This document shows positions 42,685-50,994 of a DNA stretch of 64,000 nt, piece after piece. The notes beneath the pieces were generated by a model. That model did no database searches and was not told the DNA's origin. It saw nothing but the letters and a program-made list of their open reading frames with translations. The stretch's first letter is position 1. Every line of letters starts with the position of its first letter. A program made the translations under genes and the position numbers. The DNA is from DASQHW01 sp038238245 (GTDB taxonomy: Bacteria; Actinomycetota; Acidimicrobiia; IMCC26256; PALSA-610): positions 1 to 64,000 of the forward strand of contig JBBRXX010000025.1 in the NCBI GenBank assembly GCA_038238245.1, read 5' to 3'.

Positions 42685-43583
42685 TCCGTCCTCCTCTTGG
42701 CGGCGAGTCGCTCGGCGCGCTCGGCGAGCTTCGGCCACCCGAAACGCACGCACCAGGCGCCGAAGTCGTCCCGCGCGCCGTGCCATTCCCAGTCGTCGAC
42801 GGTGCCGACCGCCGCGTCGGTGCGCAACGTCGCCAGGTCTTTGAACAGGTCCGCAACCTTCCGGCCCGCGGTGAGCGTCGCCGCGAGCCGATCCGCGCCT
42901 CGCACGCCCGGCACGTCCCATTCGCGCGCGTCGTCGGGGATCGCTTCCACATGGCCGTAGCGCGCCAACAATGCGGCGGCCGTCTTGGCGCCGAAGCCGG
43001 GCAGACCCGGGAACCCGTCGGCGCTGTCGCCGACGAGGGCGAGCCAATCGGGAATCGATTCGGGCGGCACGCCGAACTTGGCGCGCACACCGTCCGCGTC
43101 GAGGAGCACGTCCTTGCGCCGATCGAGTTGCACGACCTTGCCGCCCACGGCCTGACCGAGATCCTTGTCCGGCGTGCAGATGATCACCTGCTCGACGCGC
43201 GTGTCGTTCGCCGCGACCGTGGCCGCCGACGCGAGCGCGTCGTCGGCTTCGTACTCGACCATGGGCCACACGACGACGCCGAGCGCGACCAGCGCCTCCT
43301 CGAGGAGCGGGAACTGGGCCAGCAGGAGCGGATCCATGCCGGCGCTGGTCTTGTAGCTCTCCCAGAGGTCGTTCCGGAAGGACTCGATCACATGATCGCT
43401 CGCCACCCCGATATGGGTGGCACCACCCTCGAGCATCGCGAGCATCGACTGGACGACCGAGCGGGTGCCGCCGATCTCGACGCCGGCGGGGTCGACGTGC
43501 CCGGGCCGCGGCGCGAGGTGCTGCCGGAAGAGCTCGTAGGTGCCGTCGACGAGGTGTACGCGCACGGGCCGAGCCTGGCACAT
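42681..43583 (-). CDS. 5'-3' exonuclease (PIN/XPG-like, ExoIX or Pol I N-domain type)
   Basis: A 300-residue stand-alone 5'-nuclease. 'VHLVDGTYELFR' (9-20) is the first metal-binding strand, 'VVWPMVEYEADDALASAATV' near 104-123 holds the acidic cluster, 'VIICTPDKDLGQAV' the next, and 'DWLALVGDSADGFPGLPGFG' with the helix-hairpin-helix 'GAKTAAALLARYG' closes it. It is not fused to a polymerase. Unusually, its stop codon overlaps the TTG start of an enoyl-CoA hydratase gene. Start at ATG 43583; the conserved part begins about residue 7. Confidence 0.9.
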   Translation of the reverse strand: MCQARPVRVHLVDGTYELFRQHLAPRPGHVDPAGVEIGGTRSVVQSMLAMLEGGATHIGVASDHVIESFRNDLWESYKTSAGMDPLLLAQFPLLEEALVALGVVVWPMVEYEADDALASAATVAANDTRVEQVIICTPDKDLGQAVGGKVVQLDRRKDVLLDADGVRAKFGVPPESIPDWLALVGDSADGFPGLPGFGAKTAAALLARYGHVEAIPDDAREWDVPGVRGADRLAATLTAGRKVADLFKDLATLRTDAAVGTVDDWEWHGARDDFGAWCVRFGWPKLAERAERLAAKRRTD

Positions 43584-43610
43584 GTGGTGCCGGTCACGCC
43601 CCGGGACGAC

Positions 43611-44549
43611 TCATGTCGCCATGACCGCGCTCCGGTCGGGGGCGATCTGCTTCTCACCGGCGATTCCGGCACGGGGCGCACGCAGCTCGAACATGAGCTG
43701 TTGCACGCACGCGAACACCAGCACCGCGCCCAGCACGTGAAAACCGACCAGGACCGCCGGGATGTGCTCGAAGTACTGCACGTAGCCGAGGATCCCCTGC
43801 GCGCTCATCACGAGCATCGTGATCGACGCCGTGCGGAGCACGCGGACCGGTGCCCGCGTCCGGACGAGTGCGACGACGAGCACCAGCACGAGCCCGACGA
43901 GCACGTCGACGGACGTGCCGTGCACACGGGCGACGTCGACCAGCGGCCAGCCGAGCCGGCGTGCCTCGGCATCACCGCCGTGCGGCCCGGCCGCGGTGAC
44001 GAGCGTGCCCCACACGAGCACCCAGATCGTGAGCGCGTACACCCCGCGCGCCAGGAGCTCGATGCGATGGGACACGACGGGCGTGCGGTTCATCGCGGCG
44101 TCGGGCTCGCTTGCGCGCTGGCGCATCCACAGCGCGATCGCGACGAGCGCGAGGGCGAGAAGGAAGTGACCCATCACGCTCACCCACGCGAGCTTCACCA
44201 TGACCGAGATGCCACCGAGCACGGCTTCCGCCCAGAACAATGCGAACAGTACCCATGCCATACGGATGAGATCGCGGCGTCGCGGCTCCCGCCGGTAGGC
44301 GCCGAGCAACGCGAGCGCGATCGGTACGCCGATCGCGCCCGAGAAGATGCGGTTCAGTTGCTCGATCGCTGCGTGGTGGGTGGACACGTCGACGAGCTTC
44401 GTCGCGCTGCAGTTCGGCCAATTCGCGCAACCGAGGCCCGAGTTCGTGAGGCGCACGATCGCGCCGCTCACGATGATCGCGACGAGCAGCACCACATTCA
44501 CCACTGTCAGGCGACGAAACGCCGTGGGCGACAGCCGGGGGAGCGACAT
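43611..44549 (-). CDS. ctaA: Heme A synthase
   Basis: A 312-residue COX15/CtaA membrane protein that oxidises the heme O methyl group to give heme A. About eight spans are visible. Conserved histidines occur in 'DVSTHHAAIEQLNRIFSG' (helix 2), 'VSVMGHFLLALAL', 'DVARVHGTSVDVLVG' and 'VLVGFHVLGAVLVF'. 'SGLGCANWPNC' near 35-45 is the paired-cysteine loop. The ATG at 44549 follows TACACT (44557-44562) by 7 nt, so it is probably leaderless. It works after CtaB (32717). Confidence 0.93.
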   Translation of the reverse strand: MSLPRLSPTAFRRLTVVNVVLLVAIIVSGAIVRLTNSGLGCANWPNCSATKLVDVSTHHAAIEQLNRIFSGAIGVPIALALLGAYRREPRRRDLIRMAWVLFALFWAEAVLGGISVMVKLAWVSVMGHFLLALALVAIALWMRQRASEPDAAMNRTPVVSHRIELLARGVYALTIWVLVWGTLVTAAGPHGGDAEARRLGWPLVDVARVHGTSVDVLVGLVLVLVVALVRTRAPVRVLRTASITMLVMSAQGILGYVQYFEHIPAVLVGFHVLGAVLVFACVQQLMFELRAPRAGIAGEKQIAPDRSAVMAT

Positions 44550-44613
44550 CACCGGAAGTGTACGAAGCGAGCGGCACGCAATCCCGATCGCGCCCGGCGG
44601 TACGCTTCGGGTC

Positions 44614-45717
44614 GTGACAGCACGTGCAGCATTCGCGCTGGCCGTCGCGCTCGCTTTCGTGTTCACCGCGTGCTCATCCGGCCCGTCGACGCGCCGCAGC
44701 GAATCGCCGTCCACCACGTCCGCGGCACCCTCGTCCACTTCGTCCTCCTCTTCCTCCACGACGCGTCCGGTGACGACGACGACCGTGAAGCCCGACCGGC
44801 CCGTCGTGCTTGCCTTCGGCGGCGACGTGCACTTCGAAGGTGTGCTTCGGAGCTTGCTCGCCGCCGACCCGGCGACCGTGCTCGCGCCGATCGCGCCGGT
44901 GCTGGAATCGGCGGACGTCGCGATGGTCAATCTCGAGACCGCGATCACCGAGCGCGGCGCGCCGCAACCGAAGCAGTACACCTTTCGCGCACCGCCGTCG
45001 GCGTTCACCGCGCTTGCGGCCGGGGGCGTCGACGTGGCCACGATGGCCAACAACCACGGGGTCGACTTCGGTCCCGTGGGCCTGCTCGACTCCCTCGACG
45101 CAATTCGTGTGTCGCGCTTCCCGGTCGTCGGGATCGGCGCCGATGCCGCGCATGCGTACGCGCCTTTCCGTCGAACGGTGCACGGCGAGCGCATCGCGAT
45201 CATCGGCGCGACCCAGGTGATCGACGACGCGCTCATCCCCACATGGTCGGCCTCCGAGACCCGCGGCGGCCTTGCGTCCGCGAAGGACGTCGACCGCCTC
45301 GTCGCCGCGGTCCGCAAGGCGCGCGCGGACAGCGACACGGTCGTGGTCTTCCTGCACTGGGGACAAGAAGGCACGACGTGCCCGACGTCGACACAGACCC
45401 AGTTGGCCCGCCAGCTCGTCGGCGCCGGCGCCGACATCATCGTCGGCAGCCATGCGCACCGCCTGCTCGGGGCCGGCCGGCTCGGGACGGCATTCGTCGA
45501 CTACGGGCTCGGCAACTTCGCGTTCTACGCGCAGGGCGGACCGGCCGCCGATACCGGTGTGCTGTTCGTCACGGTGACGGGGCGTCACATCGACCGCTAT
45601 GACTGGCGTCCAGCGGTGATCGGCGGTGGCGTGCCACGTCCGCTCAGCGGTAGCGCTGCCGCCGCGGCGCTCGCGCAATGGCAGGGCCGCCGTAGTTGCA
45701 CTGACCTCACACCCTGA
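44614..45717 (+). CDS. CapA/PGA_cap family metallophosphoesterase lipoprotein
   Basis: A 367-residue protein whose first 20 residues are a signal ending in the lipobox FTAC, followed by a long Ser/Thr/Pro linker (about 21-60). The CapA-type calcineurin-like domain starts at 'VVLAFGGDVHFEGVL' and contains 'VNLETAITERG', 'MANNHGVDFG', 'VFLHWGQEG' and 'IIVGSHAHRLLGAG', the metal-binding blocks of the family. Relatives act in poly-gamma-glutamate or capsule synthesis. GTG 44614 follows TACGCT (44601-44606) by 7 nt. No other capsule gene is adjacent. Confidence 0.87.
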   Translation: MTARAAFALAVALAFVFTACSSGPSTRRSESPSTTSAAPSSTSSSSSSTTRPVTTTTVKPDRPVVLAFGGDVHFEGVLRSLLAADPATVLAPIAPVLESADVAMVNLETAITERGAPQPKQYTFRAPPSAFTALAAGGVDVATMANNHGVDFGPVGLLDSLDAIRVSRFPVVGIGADAAHAYAPFRRTVHGERIAIIGATQVIDDALIPTWSASETRGGLASAKDVDRLVAAVRKARADSDTVVVFLHWGQEGTTCPTSTQTQLARQLVGAGADIIVGSHAHRLLGAGRLGTAFVDYGLGNFAFYAQGGPAADTGVLFVTVTGRHIDRYDWRPAVIGGGVPRPLSGSAAAAALAQWQGRRSCTDLTP

Positions 45718-45731
45718 GATCGACTGCGGGC

Positions 45732-46637
45732 ATGACGATGGCGTACGACGAGTTCGGCCTGTTCCGTGAGAACGCCGACGAGTTCGGCATCCCGTGGAAG
45801 GGTGACCCCGAGGTCCGGCGCGTCGAGGTCCCCGTCGGCGCCGGCCAGACGATCTCCGCACTGTTGTGGGGGGCGGGGGCACCCGAGCTCGTGCTCGTGC
45901 ACGGCGGCGCCCAGAACGCGCACACGTGGGACACCGTCGCACTCGCGCTCGACCGACCGCTCGCCGCGATCGACCTTCCCGGCCATGGTCACTCGTCCCA
46001 TCGGCCCGACCATGTGTACTGGCCGGCGGACAACGCGGTCGCCGTCGAGCAGGCCGTGCGCGCGCTCGCACCGGACGCGCGCGTCGTCGTCGGCATGTCG
46101 CTCGGTGGACTCACCTCGATCGCCCTCGCCGACCGTGCGCCCGAGCTCGTCCGTAATCTCGTGCTCGTCGACGTGACGCCCGGCGTGAACCGCGAGAAGT
46201 CGATGGCGATCGCGAATTTCATCGACGGACCCGAATTCCTCGAGAGCTTCGACGAGATCCTCGAGCGCACGATCGCCTTCAACCCGACGCGCACCGAGTC
46301 GTCGTTGCGACGCGGCGTGCAGCACAACGCGATCGAGTTGCCGGACGGGAAGTGGCGGTGGCGCTACGACCTTCCCCGCCGCGGGACCGGCGAAGGGGAG
46401 AGCGGCAGCATCATGCCCGGCCTCGAAGAGCTCTGGGAGGCGGTGGCGCGTGTGAAGGTGCCGCTCACCCTGGTGCGCGGGAGCCTGTCACCGGTCGTGG
46501 ACGACGACGACGTTGCCGAGCTCCGGCGCCGCAATGCCGACGCGCGCGTCGTCGTGGTCGAAGACGCCGGTCACAGCATCCAGGGCGACAAGCCGCTCGA
46601 GCTCGCACAGCTGCTTGCCGGACTGCTCGCGCACTGA
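45732..46637 (+). CDS. Alpha/beta hydrolase
   Basis: A 301-residue alpha/beta-hydrolase. The oxyanion block is 'LVLVHGGAQNAHTWD' near 53-67, the nucleophile elbow is 'VVVGMSLGGLTSIALA' (Ser in GMSLGG), and the catalytic His is in 'VVEDAGHSIQGDKP'; an acid lies in the preceding strand region ('LVRGSLSPVVDDDD'). The cap inserts at about 150-225. The substrate is unknown. It starts 14 bp after the CapA-like gene, so the two may share a message. Confidence 0.86.
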   Translation: MTMAYDEFGLFRENADEFGIPWKGDPEVRRVEVPVGAGQTISALLWGAGAPELVLVHGGAQNAHTWDTVALALDRPLAAIDLPGHGHSSHRPDHVYWPADNAVAVEQAVRALAPDARVVVGMSLGGLTSIALADRAPELVRNLVLVDVTPGVNREKSMAIANFIDGPEFLESFDEILERTIAFNPTRTESSLRRGVQHNAIELPDGKWRWRYDLPRRGTGEGESGSIMPGLEELWEAVARVKVPLTLVRGSLSPVVDDDDVAELRRRNADARVVVVEDAGHSIQGDKPLELAQLLAGLLAH

Positions 46638-46675
46638 GTAGTACGGCGACACAAGCCCGCGAGTAGCGTGCTCGG

Positions 46676-47383
46676 ATGCTCGAGCCGCTGCCGCCGGCGT
46701 TCGGTGCGACGCGGGAGGGTCTGCACGCGCTCGCCGAACACGTTCTCGCGCCCGCGCGCTATCTCTCCGACGGTCACATCGGTCTGGTTCCCAGCACGGG
46801 TGGATTCGGCACGCCCACCTTCGGCGACGGCATGCGCGTGCGCGTCGAGGGTGTCGAGCTCATTCACGAACGGCCGGGCTCCACTCGACGAGTGCCGATC
46901 ACGACGTTGAGCGACGCCGCACAATTCGTCGGCGTGCCGCTCGGCGCGCCGACCGAGGTGTACAAACCCGCGACAGCGTGCTTGCCCGACACCGCCCTCG
47001 CCATCGACGCCGAAGCGGCTCGCACGCTCGCCGCGTGGATCGACTTCGCGGGGAGCCTCCTGCACGAGCTGCGCGAGAGCTATGCCGGGCAGAGTCCGAG
47101 CGCGGTGCAGCTCTGGCCCGAGCACTTCGACCTGGCCTGCGACTTCGGCGATCGCGACGCCGGCACCCGCGCCACCTACGGCGCGTCGCCGGGTGACAGC
47201 GGGCTCGCCGAGCCGTATCTGTACGTCGGCCCCTGGGACGCAAGCCGCCGGACAGGGGCGTTCGCGATGTACCCGTTCGGCGCCGCGATGACATACGAGG
47301 AACTGCGCACCGCGCTCGACCCGCGCGCCGCCGGCCGCGACTTCTTCCGCGACGGCGCCTCGCTGCTCCTCGGCGCCCCCTGA
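46676..47383 (+). CDS. Conserved hypothetical protein
   Basis: A 235-residue soluble protein I cannot assign. It has a helical N-terminal third, and the C-terminal half holds 'QLWPEHFDLACDFGDRDAG', 'GASPGDSGLAEPYLYVGPWD' and 'AMYPFGAAMTYEEL', aromatic-rich motifs that look like a ligand pocket. The pattern recurs in actinobacterial hypothetical proteins. ATG 46676 follows TAGCGT (46664-46669) by 6 nt. Confidence 0.65.
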   Translation: MLEPLPPAFGATREGLHALAEHVLAPARYLSDGHIGLVPSTGGFGTPTFGDGMRVRVEGVELIHERPGSTRRVPITTLSDAAQFVGVPLGAPTEVYKPATACLPDTALAIDAEAARTLAAWIDFAGSLLHELRESYAGQSPSAVQLWPEHFDLACDFGDRDAGTRATYGASPGDSGLAEPYLYVGPWDASRRTGAFAMYPFGAAMTYEELRTALDPRAAGRDFFRDGASLLLGAP

Positions 47384-47406
47384 CCGAGACGCATAAGCTG
47401 GTGCGC

Positions 47407-47955
47407 ATGGCACAGACGTTTACGCGCATGGACGAGTCGACGGCCGAGCAGTGGGCGGTCATCGGCAAGGAAACGTACGAGCACCAGGGCCGGGTCGCCG
47501 ACCGCGCGCTCGACATGCTCCGCTCGCTCGCCGAGATCACCGACGGGTTCGCAGTCGACCAGCTGACCCACTCACTCCAGACCGCGACGCGCGCCGAGCG
47601 CGCCGGCGCCGACGAGGAGGTCGTGTTCGCCTCGTTGCTGCACGACGTCGGCAAGGCCGTCAGTGTGCCGAATCACCCCGAGATCGCGGCCGCAATCCTC
47701 AAGCCGTACGTCCGCAGCGACGTGTACCACATGATCGTCGCCCACCAGGACTTCCAGGGCCGCCATTACTACGCGCACTTCGGTGCCGACCCGGACGCGC
47801 GCGAGAAGTACCGCGGTGAGCCGTGGTTCGACCTGGCCGAGCGGTTCGCCGACGACTGGGACCAGACGGCGTTCGATCCGGACTACGACACGCTGCCGCT
47901 CGAGCACTTCGAGCCTTTGGTACGCGCCCGTTTCGCGAGCGCCACGATCATCTAG
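47407..47955 (+). CDS. HD-domain phosphohydrolase/oxygenase-like protein
   Basis: A 182-residue HD-domain protein: 'LTHSLQTATRAERAG' supplies the first His, 'VVFASLLHDVGKAVSVPNHP' the HD pair, and 'HMIVAHQDFQGRHYYAHFGA' later ligands. The later part (DDWDQTAFDPDYDTLPLEHF) resembles PhnZ and myo-inositol-oxygenase-like mixed-valent diiron enzymes more than simple phosphohydrolases, so oxygenase activity is possible. I start at ATG 47407 because TAAGCT (47394-47399) ends 7 nt upstream; a GTG at 47401 is in frame. Confidence 0.8.
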   Translation: MAQTFTRMDESTAEQWAVIGKETYEHQGRVADRALDMLRSLAEITDGFAVDQLTHSLQTATRAERAGADEEVVFASLLHDVGKAVSVPNHPEIAAAILKPYVRSDVYHMIVAHQDFQGRHYYAHFGADPDAREKYRGEPWFDLAERFADDWDQTAFDPDYDTLPLEHFEPLVRARFASATII

Positions 47956-47999
47956 CGCTCACACCCATGCCGTGTGCCAACCTGGCGGCGGAGGTGCGC

Positions 48000-48791
48000 A
48001 TGCTGCTGGACGGAAAAGTCGTGATCGTCTCCGGCGTGGGGCCCGGTCTCGGGCAAGCCAACGCCCGGGCGCTCGCCCGCGAGGGCGCCATGGTCGTGCT
48101 CGCCGCCCGCAACGCCGACTATCTGGAGCAGGTGCGGGCGGAGATCGAGACGGCGGGCGGCAAGGCGTTGGTCGTGCCGACCAACCTCGTGGTCCCCGAA
48201 CAGGTGCAGGGCCTCGTCGATCGCACGATCGACGCCTACGGCCGCATTGACGGACTCGTCAACAACGCGTTCCGCATGGATGCCTTCCAGCCGTTCGACC
48301 AGGTCGACCTCGCGAAGTGGCGCAAGATCTTCGACGTCAACGTGTGGGGATCGCTTGCGGTGACGCAGGCATGTGTGCCGCACCTGAAGAAGGCCGCGGC
48401 CGACGAAGGTGACGCGTCGATCGTGTTCATCATCTCGATGAGCATGCGCAAGATCCGGCCACTCGAAGGCGGGTACTCGTCCTCGAAGGCCGCGTTGCAG
48501 ACGGCGGCCAAGACGATGGCGCTGGAGCTGGGACCGACCGGCGTGCGCGTCAACTGCATCGCACCCGGATTCATCGGCGGTCCGAACGTCGAGGTCTACC
48601 TCGGCTGGGAATCGGAAGCGCGCGGCATCTCGCGTGACGACGTGCGCCGCGAGATCGAGAACAACATTCCGCTCGGGCGGATCCCACCGCAGGACGAGAT
48701 CGCGAACTCGGTCGTCTTCTTCATCTCGCCGTGGTCTCGGGTCATCACCGGCCAGACGCTCGACGTCAACGGCGGCGAGTTCTTCGGGTGA
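48000..48791 (+). CDS. Short-chain dehydrogenase/reductase
   Basis: A 263-residue SDR. The cofactor loop is SGVGPGLG (10-17) in place of the usual TGxxxGIG, 'VNNAFRMDAFQPFDQVDLAK' holds the NNA block, and the active site is YSSSK. It ends 'GQTLDVNGGEFFG'. ATG 48000 has a GGAGG site 5 nt upstream; longer starts are not needed. Its stop overlaps the next SDR start (GTGA). Confidence 0.87.
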   Translation: MLLDGKVVIVSGVGPGLGQANARALAREGAMVVLAARNADYLEQVRAEIETAGGKALVVPTNLVVPEQVQGLVDRTIDAYGRIDGLVNNAFRMDAFQPFDQVDLAKWRKIFDVNVWGSLAVTQACVPHLKKAAADEGDASIVFIISMSMRKIRPLEGGYSSSKAALQTAAKTMALELGPTGVRVNCIAPGFIGGPNVEVYLGWESEARGISRDDVRREIENNIPLGRIPPQDEIANSVVFFISPWSRVITGQTLDVNGGEFFG

Positions 48792-49546
48792 GCCGGGTCG
48801 CGGCGATCACTGGCGCGTCGGCGGGGATCGGCCGGGCGACGGCGATCGCGTTCGGGGAGCTCGGCTGGACGGTGGCCGTCGGTGCGCGCCGTATCCAGCA
48901 GCTCGAGGAGACGGCGAAGCTCGTTGACGATGCCGGCGGGCGCGCCCTCGTGCACCCGCTCGACGTGACCGATCCCGTGTCCGTCGACGCATTCTGTGCA
49001 TTCGTGACCCGCGCCGCCGGTCCGATCGAGGTCCTCGTCAACAACGCGGGAACGGCGCTTCCCGGCGACGTGCACGAGATGAGCGATCACGACCTGCGTC
49101 GGATCGTCGAGACGAATCTCCTGGGGCCGGTCATCCTGAGCAGTCGCGTCGTGCGCGCGCTGCGCGCCACCGGCGCGAGCAGCGGCGACATCGTGTTCAT
49201 CTCGTCGGACGCGACCGTGCATCCCCGCCCGGCGATGGCGCCCTACGTCGCGACCAAGGCCGGCCTCGAAGCGTTCGCGGCCACCCTCGCGCTCGATCTG
49301 GAGGGCAGCGGCCTGCGCGCGTCGATCGTGCGGGTGGGCCCGACGCAAGGAACCAGCTTCGCCGACGGCTGGGACCCTCGCATCTTCGACGACCTGTTCC
49401 CGCGCTGGCAGCGATTCGGCCTGCAACGCCACTTCCACACGATGCAGCCCGAAGATGTCGCACGTGCGGTCGTGCAGGTCGTCACGACGCCGTCGCACAT
49501 GTGGGTACCGATCGTCGAGGTCCAACCCAATCCCCCGCTCGACTGA
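48788..49546 (+). CDS. Short-chain dehydrogenase/reductase
   Basis: A 252-residue classical SDR: TGASAGIG at 8-15, 'VLVNNAGTALPGD', Ser in 'VFISSDATVHPR' and YVATK. The C-terminus lacks the usual DGG end and instead has 'HMWVPIVEVQPNPPLD', as in SDRs of the DltE/retinol type. It is translationally coupled to the SDR upstream, so the two may oxidise and reduce related substrates. The substrate is unknown. Confidence 0.87.
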   Translation: MSRVAAITGASAGIGRATAIAFGELGWTVAVGARRIQQLEETAKLVDDAGGRALVHPLDVTDPVSVDAFCAFVTRAAGPIEVLVNNAGTALPGDVHEMSDHDLRRIVETNLLGPVILSSRVVRALRATGASSGDIVFISSDATVHPRPAMAPYVATKAGLEAFAATLALDLEGSGLRASIVRVGPTQGTSFADGWDPRIFDDLFPRWQRFGLQRHFHTMQPEDVARAVVQVVTTPSHMWVPIVEVQPNPPLD

Positions 49547-49556
49547 CCCGCGGCTC

Positions 49557-50492
49557 CTACTTGATCGCGGTGGGGGCGACCGGGGCACCGACTGCGCCGG
49601 TGAGGGGCAGTGGCGTGGCGACGAGCAAGAAGTCGTATTGACCGTCGTTCGCACAATCGGCGGCGAGGTCGTCGAGATGCCAGTTCTGACCCTGGACGAG
49701 GCCCATGTCGCGGAGCTGGATCATGTGCACCGGCATGAACACCATCGGGTCCTCGCACGGATAGACCTCGAACGTGATCGTGTCGGTCGCGACGGCGGCG
49801 ACGTCGTGGTCGCGGAGCCACATGATCGACTGCGTCGACAGCCCCGGCGCGGGCACGGAGTACCGCTGCTTCTCCCCCGCCCGCAGGAAATGCATGTGGC
49901 CCGTCCGCACGAGCACCGCGTCGCCGGACTCGACCGTCAGCCCGGCCGCGCTCGCAGCCTGCTCCAGATCGACACCGGTGATCGCATAGTTGTCGTCGAA
50001 GTGGTCGACCTCGTGGAGGCGGGCAATGTCCAACAGGACGCCTCTCGTCGCGACCGCGCCGAAGTGCTCGATCCCGAGTCGCGACGCCCCAGCTTCCGCG
50101 GTGACGACCGAGGGAGGCGTGTCGTTGTAGAGCGTGTCTTCGTACCCCACGTGCGCGAGCGAGTCCCAGTGCGTCGCTGCCTGCGAGCCCATTTGGAACG
50201 AGTCGTCGCTCGTCGTGAAGTCGCGCGCGTCGCCGGTGAACGCGATGTTCACCGTGTGCGTGTGCAACGCGGCGTTCGTTCGGTGCGGCATGTAGGTGTT
50301 GTCCCACTGCGGGCCGGTCGCGTCGAACGGGATCGCAAGTGAGAACGACCGGCCCTGGCGCGCGGCGCGCACCCCCCTCAGCACCGCCTCCGGCGTGATG
50401 AGATTCAGGGTGCCACGCTGATCATCCTCGCCCCACCTGCCCCAGTTCGAGACGCGCGCAGCAAGATCTTTGAGCTCGGGCGTCAATGGCAT
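49557..50492 (-). CDS. Cyclase family protein (kynurenine formamidase-like)
   Basis: A 311-residue metal-dependent cyclase/hydrolase. The metal-binding motif is 'AATHWDSLAHVGYED' near 105-119 (HxD..H), with other His in 'ALHTHTVNIAF' and 'HMIQLRDMGLVQGQNWHLDD'. Family members hydrolyse N-formylkynurenine, isatin or lactones. The N-terminus 'NWGRWGEDDQRGTLNLITPE' is typical. ATG 50492 follows TACTGT (50499-50504) by 6 nt, so it is probably leaderless. Confidence 0.86.
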   Translation of the reverse strand: MPLTPELKDLAARVSNWGRWGEDDQRGTLNLITPEAVLRGVRAARQGRSFSLAIPFDATGPQWDNTYMPHRTNAALHTHTVNIAFTGDARDFTTSDDSFQMGSQAATHWDSLAHVGYEDTLYNDTPPSVVTAEAGASRLGIEHFGAVATRGVLLDIARLHEVDHFDDNYAITGVDLEQAASAAGLTVESGDAVLVRTGHMHFLRAGEKQRYSVPAPGLSTQSIMWLRDHDVAAVATDTITFEVYPCEDPMVFMPVHMIQLRDMGLVQGQNWHLDDLAADCANDGQYDFLLVATPLPLTGAVGAPVAPTAIK

Positions 50493-50498
50493 GGGGCG

Positions 50499-50521
50499 AC
50501 AGTAGCTGGGGGCGATAGATT
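50499..50521. promoter_or_regulatory. Divergent leaderless promoter pair
   Basis: A leftward TACTGT at 50499-50504 (6 nt before the cyclase ATG) and a rightward TAGATT at 50516-50521 (6 nt before the GTG of the zinc-ribbon gene) are 11 bp apart. The layout is the same as at 6860-6882. Confidence 0.55.
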
Positions 50522-50527
50522 TTCGCC

Positions 50528-50695
50528 GTGGCCGTGGCGGAACGCATCGACTGCATGGAATGTGGCGGCGACGCTTACCTCGCGCAGCCTCTCGGACCCG
50601 AAGACGTCGTCGAGGCGGGCGACGTGTTGGTCTACCTGTGCGGCGCCTGCGCGCAACGCTGGGACGTCGTCGTCGACGAAGCCGACACGGACTGA
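50528..50695 (+). CDS. 55-residue two-CxxC (zinc-ribbon-like) protein
   Basis: This short gene is easily missed. GTG 50528 opens a frame ending at TGA 50693-50695. The protein reads MAVAERIDCMECGGDAYL at the start and has a second pair in 'YLCGACAQRWD', so CMEC (9-12) and CGAC (38-41) would form one treble-clef or ribbon zinc site. The start lies 6 nt after TAGATT (50516-50521). The middle is acidic (GPEDVVEAGDVL). A role in zinc sensing or nucleic-acid binding is possible but not shown. Confidence 0.7.
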   Translation: MAVAERIDCMECGGDAYLAQPLGPEDVVEAGDVLVYLCGACAQRWDVVVDEADTD

Positions 50696-50734
50696 GCGTC
50701 AGGGTCAGGACGCGAGCGTCAGGGTCAGGACGCG
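50695..50734. repeat. 20-bp tandem duplication
   Basis: AGCGTCAGGGTCAGGACGCG occurs at 50695-50714 and again at 50715-50734, and a partial third copy (AGCGTC) follows. The array spans the convergent ends of the zinc-ribbon gene and the 75-residue gene, whose stop codon lies in the second copy. It could be a recent slippage event. Confidence 0.85.
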
Positions 50735-50952
50735 AGCGTCGCGACCTCGGACGCGACGACGGCCGGATCCATCTTGCGCACCTCGATGATGCGACCGGTG
50801 CGGAACGAGGCCACGCGCAGCGTGAACGCCGACGCGAGCCGTCCGCCGCCGTTGCGGTCGAAGAACGTCGTCAGCGGACCTTCCTGCTCGTACGCGTCGG
50901 CGCCGTGCACCAATGTCGTCGTCTCGTCCTCGAACCGAACAAGGAAGCTCAT
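50725..50952 (-). CDS. Small conserved hypothetical protein
   Basis: A 75-residue protein starting MSFLVRFEDETTTLVHGADA, with a beta-rich pattern (SAFTLRVASFRTGRIIEVRK) and no cysteine or membrane segment. It may be a small regulatory or structural protein. ATG 50952 follows TAACAT (50960-50965) by 7 nt, which supports it as a real leaderless gene. Its stop is inside the 20-bp tandem repeat. Confidence 0.6.
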   Translation of the reverse strand: MSFLVRFEDETTTLVHGADAYEQEGPLTTFFDRNGGGRLASAFTLRVASFRTGRIIEVRKMDPAVVASEVATLAS

Positions 50953-50994
50953 GCGCGCGATGTTACGACGCGCGTCCTGTGGATCGATAGAGGA

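Noticed and set aside
42639..45602. A 987-codon open frame on the plus strand
   Set aside because: It runs antisense to the exonuclease and ctaA genes and into the CapA-like gene. The translation is low-complexity (Arg, His, Asp rich) with no domain; it is a high-GC shadow.
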